This document shows, piece by piece, positions 39,606 to 50,114 of a stretch of 64,000 nucleotides of DNA; the first letter of the stretch is position 1; each line of letters starts with the position of its first letter. Made by a program: the position numbers and the translations under genes. The stretch is from Prochlorococcus sp. AG-388-E21 (GTDB lineage: Bacteria; Cyanobacteriota; Cyanobacteriia; PCC-6307; Cyanobiaceae), in the NCBI GenBank assembly GCA_003279855.1, contig QCGO01000002.1, positions 62,001 to 126,000 on the forward strand, written 5' to 3'. The notes beneath the pieces are model-generated. The model saw only the letters and a program-made list of their open reading frames with translations. It was not told the DNA's origin and ran no database searches.

Positions 39606-39947
39606 CTATAAGAGTTTAAAACCAGAACCGCAAGCGCACCTCTTGGCATTTTTAGGAGTTGAAATAAGAAAACCTCCACCACTTAAATCACTGTAATAAT
39701 CAAGTTTTAAATCTTTTAACAAGGCGAACTTTTTAGTATCAGCATATAAAGTTATACCTTCAGTTCTGGATATTGGAGATCCATTACATGTACCTGGTTT
39801 TAATTTAATATGCATCCATCCTTCTGAGCCTATATCATCTTTGATTAAATCAATAGACATTTCACCTGGCGATCCACCAAAGGATGCTTGCCTTGAAAGT
39901 TCTGATGCTGCAGTTTGACTGATTGAAAGATTAACGATCTCAGTCAT
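39606..39947 (-). CDS. IscA/HesB-like iron-sulfur cluster assembly protein
   Basis: A 113-residue A-type carrier fold protein. Candidate cluster ligands are Cys54 (KPGTCNGS), Cys104 and Cys106 (CACGSGF). The last motif differs slightly from the usual CGCGxSF of IscA/SufA, so this is a diverged member of the HesB family. A-type proteins deliver iron or Fe-S clusters to apoproteins. It lies between tRNA-Val and valS on the same strand. Confidence 0.82.
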   Translation of the reverse strand: MTEIVNLSISQTAASELSRQASFGGSPGEMSIDLIKDDIGSEGWMHIKLKPGTCNGSPISRTEGITLYADTKKFALLKDLKLDYYSDLSGGGFLISTPKNAKRCACGSGFKLL

Positions 39948-39963
39948 TGTTATAAAAAGAAGA

Positions 39964-40035
<72 letters not shown>

Positions 40036-40046
40036 TATAATTACCT

Positions 40047-40052
40047 ATTCTA
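40047..40052 (-). promoter_or_regulatory. Candidate -10 of the tRNA-Val gene
   Basis: TAGAAT on the minus strand, placed so that transcription would begin about 5 bases before the mature tRNA 5' end. No clear -35 hexamer is present. Confidence 0.35.
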
Positions 40053-40133
40053 GTAGATGAAGTTGATAATTTTATACTAAGTATTTAAATATTTCATGAT
40101 TAAGGCAAAATTGAATAAATAAGATACAGTTTT

Positions 40134-40988
40134 ATGAACTTAAACAATGAATATAACAATCAGAAAGATAGTGATCTTAACACTTTAGAGAGTTTCAAGA
40201 CTTTAATATCAAATATTAAATATTTAAAAGATAAAACTTGGGGCTGCCCATGGCAAAAAATACAGTCACATAAATCCTTGATCCCATTTTTAAATGAAGA
40301 AAGTAGTGAATTTATTGATGCAATATATGATAAAAACGCGAATAATATTTGTGAAGAATTGGGAGATCTCTTATTACAAATAATGCTTCATGCGGAAATT
40401 GGCTTTGAAGAAAAACAATTTGATTTAAAAGATGTTATTGAAAATTTAAATAAAAAAATTATTAATAGACATCCCTATATTTTTAAAAAAAAAGAAAAAG
40501 TATCTTTAAAAAAGTCACAAGAAATTTGGGAAAGTATTAAAAATTCAGAGAATAAGACGTTCTATAAGAAATCATCAATTAGTAGACAATTGAATTCAAA
40601 AATAAAAAGTTTACCTGCAACTATAGGATCAAACCAGATTACCAATACTGTTAAAGAATACGGTTTTAAGTGGAAAAGTAGTAAAAAGATTTTTGATAAA
40701 TTAGATGAAGAAATATCCGAATTAAAAGAGGCAATAAAAAGCAAAAAGGCACATGATATAAAAGATGAATTTGGAGATGTTTACTTTACTTTGATAAGTC
40801 TTTCAAACTTTCTAAAAATAAATCCAGAATCATCTCTTCAAAAAACTAATAAAAAATTTTTAGACAGATTTGCAATAATTGAAGATCAGATAGGAGATAA
40901 TATTAAACAACAAAACCCAAAAGATTTTCAGCGGCTTTGGGAAGTTGCTAAAAAAACACTAATGAGAGAAAAATTGAAAAAAAAATGA
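40134..40988 (+). CDS. mazG: Nucleoside triphosphate pyrophosphohydrolase
   Basis: A 284-residue protein with two MazG-type domains. The N-terminal one has CPWQKIQSHKSLIPFLNEES and EELGDLLLQIMLHAEIG; the C-terminal one has LDEEISELKEAI and DEFGDVYFTLISL, with the ExxE/ExxD metal-binding pattern in each. It hydrolyses (d)NTPs to monophosphates, a house-cleaning role; MazG has also been linked to phage infection in marine cyanobacteria. The stop TGA overlaps the speE ATG (ATGA), preceded by a run of nine A. Confidence 0.94.
   Translation: MNLNNEYNNQKDSDLNTLESFKTLISNIKYLKDKTWGCPWQKIQSHKSLIPFLNEESSEFIDAIYDKNANNICEELGDLLLQIMLHAEIGFEEKQFDLKDVIENLNKKIINRHPYIFKKKEKVSLKKSQEIWESIKNSENKTFYKKSSISRQLNSKIKSLPATIGSNQITNTVKEYGFKWKSSKKIFDKLDEEISELKEAIKSKKAHDIKDEFGDVYFTLISLSNFLKINPESSLQKTNKKFLDRFAIIEDQIGDNIKQQNPKDFQRLWEVAKKTLMREKLKKK
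40977..40985 (+). repeat. Nine-A homopolymer at the mazG/speE junction
   Basis: A run of nine A residues encodes the last three Lys codons of MazG and ends in the A of the speE ATG. Insertion of one A in the transcript would read through from mazG into the speE frame. Confidence 0.9.
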
Positions 40989-41836
40989 AAGATATGCCAA
41001 CGTGGATAGATGAGTACCACAAAGGGTCAAGATTTGGGCTCAATGGGAAAGTATTACTTAAAAAAAATTCTAAATATCAAGAAATTCTCATTATAGAGAA
41101 TGATTTTTATGGTAAAGCTTTAATGTTAAATGGATGTTGGATGACGTCATTGAGAGACGAAAAATATTATCATGAATGTCTTGTTCATCCGGCATTAATT
41201 AGCATTGATAAGAAATCTCACGTACTGATTATTGGAGGGGGTGATGGTGGAACTGCAAGAGAATGCTTAAAATACTCTCAAGTTGCAAAAATTGATTTGG
41301 TAGAAATTGATGAAGAAGTCATAAAAGTATCTAAAACATTTTTACAAGAGATTGGAGGTGAAGCTTGGAGTGATAAAAGATTAGCTATACATATTGATGA
41401 TGGAGTTAAATGGGTAGAAAAAACTAAAGATAATTTTTATGATGTTATTTTTATAGATTGTTCAGATCCATCAGAATTTTCTGATTTATTATTTACAGAT
41501 TCCTTTTATGAAGAATGTAAAAGAATACTTACGAAAGAAGGGATATTAGCGACTCAAAGTGAATCGCCTGAATCATTCAAAAATATTCATATACATATTT
41601 TGAAATCACTTAATAAAATATTCAAATTATCTGAAACTATGTATTCATTTGTGCCCATATATCCAAGTGGTATTTGGAGTTGGACATTTGCTTCAGAAGA
41701 AAAATTAAATTTATCAAAAGTCAATTACAAAGATGTCATGAAAATAGAAAAGAATTGTGATGTTTGGAATTTAAATTTTCAAAATGCTGCATTCAAAATG
41801 ATGCCAAATAAAATTGTTAAAGAACTCAATTCCTAA
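40985..41836 (+). CDS. speE: Spermidine synthase
   Basis: A 283-residue aminopropyltransferase. It has the SAM-like binding motif LIIGGGDGGTARECLK (about 80-95), DLVEIDEEVI, IHIDDGVKWV and the catalytic DCSDP motif near 159-163. It transfers an aminopropyl group to putrescine. It overlaps mazG by 4 bases and is followed 2 bases later by speB, which provides putrescine, so the polyamine genes form one unit. A second ATG (MPTWIDEYH) three codons in is an alternative start. Confidence 0.96.
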   Translation: MKDMPTWIDEYHKGSRFGLNGKVLLKKNSKYQEILIIENDFYGKALMLNGCWMTSLRDEKYYHECLVHPALISIDKKSHVLIIGGGDGGTARECLKYSQVAKIDLVEIDEEVIKVSKTFLQEIGGEAWSDKRLAIHIDDGVKWVEKTKDNFYDVIFIDCSDPSEFSDLLFTDSFYEECKRILTKEGILATQSESPESFKNIHIHILKSLNKIFKLSETMYSFVPIYPSGIWSWTFASEEKLNLSKVNYKDVMKIEKNCDVWNLNFQNAAFKMMPNKIVKELNS

Positions 41837-41838
41837 AA

Positions 41839-42723
41839 ATGATCAATAACAATTTATTTGATAGCGAAAGTGCAATTTTTATGGGAGCCAAAAGAAATCC
41901 GGATGATTGTTCAATTGGAATATTTGGAGTCAATTATGATGGTACATGCTCTTATAAGTCAGGGACTAGATTTGGTCCAAATGCCATAAGGCTAGTAAGC
42001 ACATGCTTAGAAACATTTTGTCCAAGATTAGGAAAAGATTTAGAAGATTTTAATTATGTTGATTTTGGTTCACTAGAAATAAATAAAAATGACTCAAAGT
42101 CTGTCATTAAATCAGTCAAAACAGCAACAGATTTCATTATGAGTAGAAAGCTTACTCCCATTATGCTTGGAGGTGAGCACTCTATTACTAGTGGTGCTAT
42201 TGAGGCGTTAGTAAATAAATATCCAGATCTGATTTTAATTCAACTAGATGCTCATGCAGATTTAAGAACCTCATATATGGGGAATAAACATAGTCATGCC
42301 TGTGCTATGCAAAGATGCTTAGATGTCTTACCTGAAAAAAAGATTTTGCAAGTCGGAATAAGAAGTGGCACCAAAGAAGAGTTTAAATTTATGAGTCAAC
42401 AAAATCAATTGGTAAAATTCTTGCCAGGAGGAAATGCTCAAGAATTTAAAACAGCTCTTCTTCCTTACTCTAATTATCCAATCTATTTAACAATAGATTT
42501 GGATTGGTTTGATCCAAGTTTATTACCTGGTACGGGAACTCCAGAACCAGGAGGTTTTTTTTGGAATGACTTTGAAGTGATTCTTGAAACTTTAAAAGAC
42601 TTTAGAATTGTCGCTTCAGATATTGTGGAATTATCTCCAGAAATTGATAACAGCGGAGTGAGTAGTGTAGTTGCCGCGAAAGTACTGAGAAGCTTAATTA
42701 TGTCATTAAAAAATATGCAATAA
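41839..42723 (+). CDS. speB: Agmatinase (ureohydrolase family)
   Basis: A 294-residue binuclear manganese ureohydrolase. Metal-binding motifs are GGEHSIT (about 111-117), QLDAHADLR and TIDLDWFDPSLLPGTGTPEPGG. It hydrolyses agmatine to putrescine and urea, feeding SpeE. Agmatinase is preferred to arginase because of the adjacency to speE (2-base gap), but the family members are hard to tell apart by sequence. GcvT follows 50 bases downstream. Confidence 0.9.
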   Translation: MINNNLFDSESAIFMGAKRNPDDCSIGIFGVNYDGTCSYKSGTRFGPNAIRLVSTCLETFCPRLGKDLEDFNYVDFGSLEINKNDSKSVIKSVKTATDFIMSRKLTPIMLGGEHSITSGAIEALVNKYPDLILIQLDAHADLRTSYMGNKHSHACAMQRCLDVLPEKKILQVGIRSGTKEEFKFMSQQNQLVKFLPGGNAQEFKTALLPYSNYPIYLTIDLDWFDPSLLPGTGTPEPGGFFWNDFEVILETLKDFRIVASDIVELSPEIDNSGVSSVVAAKVLRSLIMSLKNMQ

Positions 42724-42773
42724 AAAATTTCTAAACTAGAGTATGAAAAACTAAATAACTCATTAAATATTTC

Positions 42774-43886
42774 ATGGATTTGCTTAAAAGTCCACTTTAT
42801 TCAAAATATATTAATTCAAATGCAAAGTTAGTCAATTTTGCAGGATGGGAAATGCCCATATCCTTTTCGGGATTAATAAAGGAACATGAATCAGTAAGAA
42901 CATCAGCCGGATTCTTTGATATTTCTCACATGGGTGTAATTTCTCTTAGAGGAATTAATCCTAAAGAATATATTCAAAAATTTTTTCCTACTAATTTATA
43001 CTCCTTTTCAGAAGGACAAGGACTTTATACACTAATGCTCAATGAGAAGGGAGGAATAATAGATGACCTAATAATTTATGACCTCGGTCAACAAGAAGGG
43101 GATATCTCAGAAATTTTTTTAATAGTAAATGCAAGCAGATACCAAATTGATTTTTCTTGGATTAAAAATAATTTAAATACTAAGAATATTTCTATATCAA
43201 ACGCTAAAAAAGATAAGGTCCTTTTTGCACTACAAGGCAAAAGTTCCTTTAAATTATTTGAAAAATGGATTAAATCATCGATTTCACATATCCCTTACTT
43301 TGGTTGTGAATATAAAATTTTTAAACATATTTCAACTGAAGAAAAAATTTTCTTTTCGAAAACAGGATATACTGGTGAAAACGGTTTAGAAATTCTATTA
43401 TCGGCAAAAGCAGCAACTAATTTATGGGATTTCTTAGTTTCAAAAAATATTGAGCCTTGTGGATTAGGTGCAAGAGATACCTTAAGACTTGAAGCCGGAA
43501 TGCACCTATATGGACAAGATTTAGATGAAACAACTACACCATATGAAGCAGGACTAGGTTGGGTAGTACATTTAGAGAATAATCATGAATTTTTTGGGAG
43601 AGATTTTCTTGAAAAGCAATCAAGATTAGGTATTAAGAAAAAGTTAGTGGGTCTAACTATTGAAGGAAGAGCTATTGGAAGAAAAGGATGTGAAGTATTT
43701 AAAGATGGAGAAAATATTGGTACAATAACAAGTGGAAGTTGGTCCCCTACTAAGCAAAAGGCAATAGCTTTTGCATATATTCAAAATTCTTATGCTACTT
43801 TAAATAATATTGTTGAAATTTTAATCAGAGGCAAAACATTCAAAGGAACCATCACGAAAAGAGCTTTTTATAAAAAAGATAATTAA
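42774..43886 (+). CDS. gcvT: Glycine cleavage system T protein (aminomethyltransferase)
   Basis: A 370-residue folate-dependent enzyme with [11 protein letters not shown] (about 22-32), the catalytic region GFFDISHMG (near 45-53), [11 protein letters not shown] and [18 protein letters not shown]. It releases ammonia and transfers the methylene group from GcvH to tetrahydrofolate. It is separated from gcvH/gcvP by about 18 kb and is on the opposite strand. aspS follows 58 bases later. No glycine riboswitch fits in the 50-base upstream gap. Confidence 0.97.
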   Translation: MDLLKSPLYSKYINSNAKLVNFAGWEMPISFSGLIKEHESVRTSAGFFDISHMGVISLRGINPKEYIQKFFPTNLYSFSEGQGLYTLMLNEKGGIIDDLIIYDLGQQEGDISEIFLIVNASRYQIDFSWIKNNLNTKNISISNAKKDKVLFALQGKSSFKLFEKWIKSSISHIPYFGCEYKIFKHISTEEKIFFSKTGYTGENGLEILLSAKAATNLWDFLVSKNIEPCGLGARDTLRLEAGMHLYGQDLDETTTPYEAGLGWVVHLENNHEFFGRDFLEKQSRLGIKKKLVGLTIEGRAIGRKGCEVFKDGENIGTITSGSWSPTKQKAIAFAYIQNSYATLNNIVEILIRGKTFKGTITKRAFYKKDN

Positions 43887-43944
43887 CTAAATTTACCCTT
43901 TAAGAATTATTATTATAAATTATTGCTCAATAAGTCATTTCTAG

Positions 43945-45741
43945 ATGCGAAACAAAATTTGTGAAGAACTCAATAAGTCAGATATTGGGAAAGTAGTTGA
44001 TTTATGTGGATGGGTTGATCGAAGAAGAGATCATGGTGGGGTAATTTTTATAGATTTGCGAGATCATAGTGGATTTATGCAAATTACTATTAATCCTGAA
44101 GATGGTGAGACTCTTTTTAAACAGGCTGAGATTCTAAGAAATGAAACTGTGATAATGGTTAATGGAATTGTTAATAAAAGGCCAAAAGATTCGATAAATA
44201 AAAATATTCTCACTGGAGAGTTAGAACTAAAAGTTAAAGATCTACAAATTCTTAATCAAATAAAAAATAATTTACCATTTCCTATCTCAGTACATGATTA
44301 TGAAAATACAAAAGAAGAGCTTAGACTAAAATATAGATATTTAGATCTAAGAAGAGGAAAATTACTCGAAAATCTAAAAATAAGGCATAAAATTATTAAA
44401 GCAGTAAGAGAATATCTTGATAATTCTGGATTTACAGAGGTCGAAACACCATTACTGACAAAATCGACTCCAGAGGGAGCTAGAGATTTTTTAGTTCCAG
44501 CTAGGCTTTCAAACGGTGAGTTTTTTGCTTTACCACAATCTCCACAATTATTTAAACAACTTTTAATGGTAGGGGGGTTAGACAAGTACTACCAAATTGC
44601 AAAATGTTTCCGTGATGAAGATCTAAGAGCTGATAGACAACCAGAATTTACTCAGCTTGATATTGAAATGAGTTTTATAAGTGAAGAAGAAATCATTTCT
44701 TTTAATGAAAAACTAATAAAAAATGTATGGAAAAATGTACTAAATATAAACTTCAATGAGGAGTTTCCAAGAATGACTTGGCAGGAGGCCATGGACAATT
44801 ATGGAACAGACAGACCAGATACAAGATATGAAATGTTACTTAAAAATTTAGGTGGGATACTTGGCAATATTGGTTTTAACATTTTCACTAAAGCAATTCA
44901 GAATGGCGGAGCAATAAAATCCATAACTATTAAAGATGGCAACACAAGTATTAGTAACGTTCGAATCAAGCCTGGAGGAGATATTTTTAAAGTTGCCCAA
45001 GATGCAGGAGCTGGAGGTTTAGCGTTTATAAGAGTTAAAGGAGATGAACTTGAAACAATTGGGGCAATAAAAAATAATTTAAATAAAGATCATATTACTA
45101 ATATTTTAAAAATAACAGAAGCAAAAGATGGGGATTTAATTCTTTTAGGGGCAGGAAATACTAAAATTGTAAATCAATCATTAGATAGAGTCAGGCAATA
45201 TATTGCTAAAGATTTAAAAATAGTAGAAAAAGATAAATGGAACTTTTTATGGGTCACAGATTTTCCTATGTTTGAAATGAATGAAGAGGAAAAAAGATTT
45301 GAAGCTTTACACCATCCGTTTTGTTCTCCTAAAAATATTAAGCTTGAAGATTCAAAAGAATTAAAAGAAAAAATAGAGAGCTCTACAGCACATGCTTATG
45401 ACTTAGTACTAAATGGATTAGAGTTAGGTGGTGGTTCTCTGCGTATCCATCAAGCTGAAATGCAAAGAGAAGTTCTTAGAACAGTTGGATTAACTGATGA
45501 TCAAATTAATGAAAAATTTGGTTTTTTAATTGAAGCTCTGGAAATGGGTGCCCCACCTCATGGGGGGATAGCATTTGGTGTAGATCGGATAACAATGCTT
45601 ATTTTGGGGGAAGATTCAATTAGGGAAACAATCGCTTTTCCAAAAAATCAACAAGCAAAATGTCTTCTTACCAATGCACCTTCAAATGTCTCCAAATCCC
45701 AATTAAAAGAGTTAGATATTGAAATAACAATTGATGAATAA
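43945..45741 (+). CDS. aspS: Aspartyl-tRNA synthetase
   Basis: A 598-residue bacterial-type class II synthetase with an N-terminal OB-fold anticodon domain ([24 protein letters not shown]). Motif 2 is in [19 protein letters not shown], the GAD insertion domain follows at about 300-410, and motif 3 is in [16 protein letters not shown]. It may charge tRNA-Asn as well where AsnRS is absent, but this cannot be judged here. It lies between gcvT and pyrG. Confidence 0.98.
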   Translation: MRNKICEELNKSDIGKVVDLCGWVDRRRDHGGVIFIDLRDHSGFMQITINPEDGETLFKQAEILRNETVIMVNGIVNKRPKDSINKNILTGELELKVKDLQILNQIKNNLPFPISVHDYENTKEELRLKYRYLDLRRGKLLENLKIRHKIIKAVREYLDNSGFTEVETPLLTKSTPEGARDFLVPARLSNGEFFALPQSPQLFKQLLMVGGLDKYYQIAKCFRDEDLRADRQPEFTQLDIEMSFISEEEIISFNEKLIKNVWKNVLNINFNEEFPRMTWQEAMDNYGTDRPDTRYEMLLKNLGGILGNIGFNIFTKAIQNGGAIKSITIKDGNTSISNVRIKPGGDIFKVAQDAGAGGLAFIRVKGDELETIGAIKNNLNKDHITNILKITEAKDGDLILLGAGNTKIVNQSLDRVRQYIAKDLKIVEKDKWNFLWVTDFPMFEMNEEEKRFEALHHPFCSPKNIKLEDSKELKEKIESSTAHAYDLVLNGLELGGGSLRIHQAEMQREVLRTVGLTDDQINEKFGFLIEALEMGAPPHGGIAFGVDRITMLILGEDSIRETIAFPKNQQAKCLLTNAPSNVSKSQLKELDIEITIDE

Positions 45742-45745
45742 ACTA

Positions 45746-45770
45746 TTTATGGATGATCAATAAATTTTTT
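45746..45770 (+). terminator. Possible intrinsic terminator after aspS
   Basis: TTTATGG and CAATAAA pair with one mismatch around a 5-base loop and are followed by six T residues, 5 bases after the aspS stop. The stem is AT-rich and short, so termination may be partial. Confidence 0.4.
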
Positions 45771-45785
45771 GTTTAAATAAAGTAT

Positions 45786-45792
45786 AAGGAGG
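45786..45792 (+). promoter_or_regulatory. Full-consensus Shine-Dalgarno with a three-codon mini-ORF ahead of pyrG
   Basis: AAGGAGG, a perfect anti-16S match, sits 23 bases before the pyrG ATG, too far for normal initiation there. Immediately after it is GTG CTT AAT TAA (45795-45806), in frame with pyrG. Few other genes in the window have so strong a site. It might drive a tiny leader ORF or be a relic of an earlier start. Confidence 0.5.
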
Positions 45793-45815
45793 TTGTGCTT
45801 AATTAAAAATATTGC

Positions 45816-47426
45816 ATGTCAAAATTTGTTTTTGTTACGGGAGGAGTTGTTTCTAGCATAGGTAAAGGTATAGTTGCCGCAAGCTTAGGAAGATTATTAA
45901 AATCAAGAGGATATAGCGTTTCAATACTTAAACTAGATCCTTATCTAAATGTTGACCCAGGAACAATGAGCCCTTTTCAACATGGCGAAGTTTTCGTTAC
46001 CGAAGATGGAGCTGAAACAGATTTAGATCTAGGTCACTATGAGAGATTTACTGACACTGCAATGACTCGTTTAAATAGTGTCACCACAGGATCAATCTAC
46101 CAAGCAGTCATTAATAAAGAAAGAAAAGGGAATTACAACGGAGGGACAGTACAAGTTATTCCTCACATCACAAGAGAAATAAGAGAAAGGGTTCATAGAG
46201 TAGCAGCTAACAGCAATGCGGATATTATCATAACTGAGATTGGTGGAACAGTAGGAGATATTGAATCTCTACCATTTTTAGAGGCAATAAGAGAATTTAA
46301 AAATGATGTCAATAAAAATGATGTTGCTTATATTCACGTAACTTTACTTCCTTATATCAAAACGTCTGGCGAGATAAAGACTAAACCTACTCAACATTCT
46401 GTTAAGGAGTTAAGATCCATTGGTATCCAACCAGATTTACTTGTATGCAGAAGTGATAAAGAAATTAATGAAGGGCTCAAAAGAAAACTCAGTGGTTTCT
46501 GCGGAGTAAATCTTAATTGTGTAATTGAAGCATTAGATGCTGATAGTATTTATTCAGTTCCTCTTTCTTTAAAGAATGAAGGTTTATGTAAAGAGACTTT
46601 AAATTGTCTAGAACTCGAAGATAAAGAATGTGATTTAGAGAATTGGGAGAAAATAATTCATAATCTTAGAAATCCCGGTAACCCTATAAAGGTTGCGTTA
46701 GTTGGAAAATATATAGAACTTGGTGATGCATATCTTTCAGTAGTGGAGGCATTAAGGCATGCCTGCATTGAACAAAAAGCTTTATTAGATTTGTATTGGG
46801 TAAATGCTGAAATGATCGAAGAGAAATCAGCCGAAGAGTATTTAAATGATGTTGATGCAATTGTAGTTCCAGGAGGATTTGGAAATAGAGGAGTGAATGG
46901 AAAAATTGAAGCAATACAATTCGCAAGAGAAAAGAAGATTCCTTTCCTAGGTTTATGTTTAGGTATGCAATGCGCAGTAATAGAATGGGCAAGAAATCTA
47001 GCCCAATTACCTGGTGCATCTAGCTCAGAATTAAATCCAGATTGTCCAAACCCAGTTATTCATTTATTACCTGAACAAGAAGACATTGTTGATCTTGGAG
47101 GGACTATGAGATTAGGAGTTTATCCTTGTAGACTTCAAAAAGATACAACTGGCAAAGAGTTGTATAACGAAGATGTTATATATGAAAGGCATCGACATAG
47201 ATATGAATTTAATAATTACTACAAACAAAGTTTTTTAGATTCTGGATACAAAATCAGTGGCACGTCACCAGATGGAAGATTAGTAGAATTAATTGAATTA
47301 GTTGATCATCCATATTTTTTAGCATGCCAATACCATCCTGAATTCTTATCAAGGCCAGGGAAGCCACATCCATTATTTAAAGGGTTGATCAAAGCATCGC
47401 AGGAAAAATTAGAGCAATCAAATTAA
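45816..47426 (+). CDS. pyrG: CTP synthase
   Basis: A 536-residue enzyme with an N-terminal amidoligase domain ([39 protein letters not shown]) and a C-terminal class I glutamine amidotransferase domain with the nucleophile Cys in FLGLCLGMQ and the later HPEF. It aminates UTP to CTP with glutamine. An unusually strong Shine-Dalgarno lies 23 bases upstream. queE follows 27 bases later. Confidence 0.98.
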   Translation: MSKFVFVTGGVVSSIGKGIVAASLGRLLKSRGYSVSILKLDPYLNVDPGTMSPFQHGEVFVTEDGAETDLDLGHYERFTDTAMTRLNSVTTGSIYQAVINKERKGNYNGGTVQVIPHITREIRERVHRVAANSNADIIITEIGGTVGDIESLPFLEAIREFKNDVNKNDVAYIHVTLLPYIKTSGEIKTKPTQHSVKELRSIGIQPDLLVCRSDKEINEGLKRKLSGFCGVNLNCVIEALDADSIYSVPLSLKNEGLCKETLNCLELEDKECDLENWEKIIHNLRNPGNPIKVALVGKYIELGDAYLSVVEALRHACIEQKALLDLYWVNAEMIEEKSAEEYLNDVDAIVVPGGFGNRGVNGKIEAIQFAREKKIPFLGLCLGMQCAVIEWARNLAQLPGASSSELNPDCPNPVIHLLPEQEDIVDLGGTMRLGVYPCRLQKDTTGKELYNEDVIYERHRHRYEFNNYYKQSFLDSGYKISGTSPDGRLVELIELVDHPYFLACQYHPEFLSRPGKPHPLFKGLIKASQEKLEQSN

Positions 47427-47453
47427 TATTATTTATTTTGCTTGAATGAAATA

Positions 47454-48125
47454 ATGACAAATTTCTTACCGTTAGTAGAAAAATTTCATTCATTACAAGG
47501 AGAAGGTTTTCACACAGGCCAAAGTGCCTTTTTTATAAGACTAGCTGGCTGTAGCGTTGGATGTTCATGGTGCGATACTAAACATTCTTGGGATAAAGAA
47601 AAATACCCTTTAATACCAATCAAAAAAATCATTGATGAAATAAAAAAGGCTCGAAAACAAGGCGCATCTTTTTTAGTTATCACTGGTGGTGAGCCTTTAC
47701 ATCATAATTTAGATAATTTGTGCAAAGCTATAAATAAAGCAACTTCTGAAAAGGATCAAAACCCAATGAAGATTCATATTGAAACAAGTGGCGTAAACAA
47801 AATATCAGGTAATTATGATTGGATTACTTTATCTCCAAAAAGACATTTACCCCCCAGAACTTATTTTTTGGAAAATTTTAATGAATTAAAAATAATTATC
47901 AATGATAAAAAAGATATTGATTTTGCAATTGATATAAAACAAGAAATAATGAACAAATATCAGAACTTATCATCAAAAGACAATTTTTATAAGTTAGATA
48001 AAAAATATTATGTACAACCCGCTTGGGAAAACGCAACTGGATTTTCACTCACGATTGATTTTGTTAAAAATAATCCTGAATGGAACTTAAGTCTTCAGAC
48101 ACATAAATACTTAAAGATTAAATAA
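47454..48125 (+). CDS. queE: 7-carboxy-7-deazaguanine synthase (radical SAM)
   Basis: A 223-residue radical SAM protein. Cluster cysteines are Cys33, Cys37 and Cys40 (CSVGCSWC), preceded by FHSLQGEGFHTGQ, the QueE hallmark, and followed by ITGGEPL. It converts 6-carboxytetrahydropterin to 7-carboxy-7-deazaguanine for queuosine. I choose the ATG at 47454; an upstream in-frame TTG at 47442 would add four residues (MNEI). queC, the next enzyme, starts 5 bases after the stop. Confidence 0.95.
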   Translation: MTNFLPLVEKFHSLQGEGFHTGQSAFFIRLAGCSVGCSWCDTKHSWDKEKYPLIPIKKIIDEIKKARKQGASFLVITGGEPLHHNLDNLCKAINKATSEKDQNPMKIHIETSGVNKISGNYDWITLSPKRHLPPRTYFLENFNELKIIINDKKDIDFAIDIKQEIMNKYQNLSSKDNFYKLDKKYYVQPAWENATGFSLTIDFVKNNPEWNLSLQTHKYLKIK

Positions 48126-48130
48126 TTTAT

Positions 48131-48805
48131 ATGGATTTAAAAAATAAATCTGCAGTAATTTTGTTATCAGGAGGCCTAGATTCTTCAACTGTTACAGGCT
48201 TAGCAAAAGCGTCCAAAGCTAAAATATTTGGCTTATCTTTTGATTACGGACAAAGACATAAAAAAGAATTAGATTCCGCATTCACAATAGCCAATCACTT
48301 TGAAATAGAGGAATTCAAAATAGTAAAGCTTGATTTATCTTTGTGGGGCGGGTCATCTCTTACAGATATAAAAAAAGATTTACCTATTGATGGCATACAG
48401 CAAAACACAATTCCAAACACCTATGTGCCTGGAAGAAATACGATCTTCATTTCTGTTGCGTTAAGCTATGCTGAGGCAATAAATGCTGATTTAATAGGCC
48501 TAGGAGTTAATGCACTAGATTATTCTGGTTATCCTGATTGCAGACCTGATTACATTAAAAAGTTTCAAGAACTAGCTAATCTTGCTAACAAACGTGGAAG
48601 AGAAGAAAATCCAATTAAACTTTGGACACCTTTACTAGATCTAAATAAAGAAGATATTATTCAATTAGCTTTTGATAATAATGTTCCTCTAGAAAAAACA
48701 TGGAGTTGTTATTCAGGGAATTTAGAACCCTGCGGAAAATGTGATAGTTGCAGAATTAGACAAAAAGCCTACAAAAAATGGCTAATAAAACAAAATGAGA
48801 ATTAA
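48131..48805 (+). CDS. queC: 7-cyano-7-deazaguanine synthase
   Basis: A 224-residue PP-loop ATPase. The PP-loop SGGLDSS is at 13-19, with FDYGQRHKKEL, VPGRNTIF, and a zinc-binding Cys cluster WSCYSGNLEPCGKCDSC near 194-210. It turns 7-carboxy-7-deazaguanine into preQ0 using ammonia and ATP. It follows queE by 5 bases and overlaps the pabB start by 11 bases, so the four genes queE-queC-pabB-pabC are tightly coupled. Confidence 0.97.
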   Translation: MDLKNKSAVILLSGGLDSSTVTGLAKASKAKIFGLSFDYGQRHKKELDSAFTIANHFEIEEFKIVKLDLSLWGGSSLTDIKKDLPIDGIQQNTIPNTYVPGRNTIFISVALSYAEAINADLIGLGVNALDYSGYPDCRPDYIKKFQELANLANKRGREENPIKLWTPLLDLNKEDIIQLAFDNNVPLEKTWSCYSGNLEPCGKCDSCRIRQKAYKKWLIKQNEN

Positions 48806-50114
48806 GACAAAAAAATTATCTAAGTGGCTCGACCCAGAATTAGTAGCTAATCATTTTGCATTGAAATTTGGAGACCATGGATTGTCTTGGTTAGATAGTG
48901 ATGGGAAAGATAATGGAGAATGGTCTATTTTAGGAGTCAACCCAAAGAAAATTATTTGCTCAAGAAATATATCTAATTTAGATAAAGATAATAATCCATT
49001 TTTTAAATTAAAAAAAATTGATAGAGGATTTTGGATGGGATGGTTAAACTTTGAGGCGGGAGCTTACATCGAGCCAAAAAATCCATGGAAAAATAATGAA
49101 ATATCAACTTTGTGGATTGCATCTTATGATCCAGTTATTAAATTTAATCTAGTTTCTAATGAAATAATTCTTGAGGGAACTAGTTCTGCTGAATTAAATA
49201 AATTTGAAAAAATAATTTTTAATATTAATGCTGAAACAGAAAAAAATTCTGTTAAAAATAATCTGAAATTTGATTTTTCAAAAATTAATTTAAAAGAAAT
49301 AACCAACGAATTTCAAACAAATATTTTAAAGGTTAAGAAATTAATATCTATAGGAGATATTTTTCAAGCAAATCTAACAACTCAATGTGAGGTTAAAGCT
49401 TTAGAAACTTATAGTTCTTTAAGCATATATTCAAAAATAAGAAGAAAATTGAAAGCCCCTTTTGGAGGGATAATAATAAATAATTCAAAGGGAATCAACG
49501 AAGCAGTGTTATCAACTTCACCTGAAAGATTTTTGAAATTAGACAAAGAAGGATATGTCGAATCAAGACCTATTAAAGGCACAAGATCCAGACACCAAGA
49601 TGTAAATCAAGATGCATTAAATGCCATAGATTTGATAACAAATGAAAAAGATAGAGCTGAAAATATTATGATTGTGGACCTCTTAAGAAACGATTTAAGC
49701 AAAGTATGCGAAATAGGAAGTATTGAGGTTCCAGAAATATTAAAACTTGAGAGTTACTTAAAAGTACATCATCTTACATCAGTAATTAGAGGAAAACTAA
49801 AAAAGGATAAAAGCTGGATTGACTTACTAATTGCTTGCTGGCCAGGAGGCTCAATAACTGGGGCTCCAAAATTACGTTCATGCCAAAGGCTATTTGAAAT
49901 AGAAAAAAATGGAAGAGGACCTTACTGTGGATCCTTCATAAAAATTGACTGGGATGGAGAGTTTGATAGCAACATACTAATAAGATCATTTATAGTAAAA
50001 AATAAGCAAATTAATATATCTGCTGGTTGCGGAATAGTTAGTGATTCTGATCCTCACAATGAAACAGAAGAACTAAAGTGGAAACTTTTGCCTTTAATAG
50101 ATTCATTGAAATGA
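48795..50114 (+). CDS. pabB: Aminodeoxychorismate synthase component I
   Basis: A 439-residue chorismate-binding enzyme. Signatures in the C-terminal half are SPERFLK, SRPIKGTR, ENIMIVDLLRNDL, VHHLTSVIRG, GSITGAPKLR and SAGCGIVSDS. It aminates chorismate toward p-aminobenzoate for folate. PabB rather than anthranilate synthase TrpE is favoured by the PIKGT motif and by the following pabC-like gene. There is no fused glutaminase domain. The ATG overlaps queC by 11 bases. Confidence 0.9.
   Translation: MRIKTKKLSKWLDPELVANHFALKFGDHGLSWLDSDGKDNGEWSILGVNPKKIICSRNISNLDKDNNPFFKLKKIDRGFWMGWLNFEAGAYIEPKNPWKNNEISTLWIASYDPVIKFNLVSNEIILEGTSSAELNKFEKIIFNINAETEKNSVKNNLKFDFSKINLKEITNEFQTNILKVKKLISIGDIFQANLTTQCEVKALETYSSLSIYSKIRRKLKAPFGGIIINNSKGINEAVLSTSPERFLKLDKEGYVESRPIKGTRSRHQDVNQDALNAIDLITNEKDRAENIMIVDLLRNDLSKVCEIGSIEVPEILKLESYLKVHHLTSVIRGKLKKDKSWIDLLIACWPGGSITGAPKLRSCQRLFEIEKNGRGPYCGSFIKIDWDGEFDSNILIRSFIVKNKQINISAGCGIVSDSDPHNETEELKWKLLPLIDSLK

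Noticed and set aside
42723-42774. Glycine riboswitch ahead of gcvT
   Set aside because: The 50-base gap is too short and shows none of the conserved aptamer elements; the gap before gcvP is similarly short.
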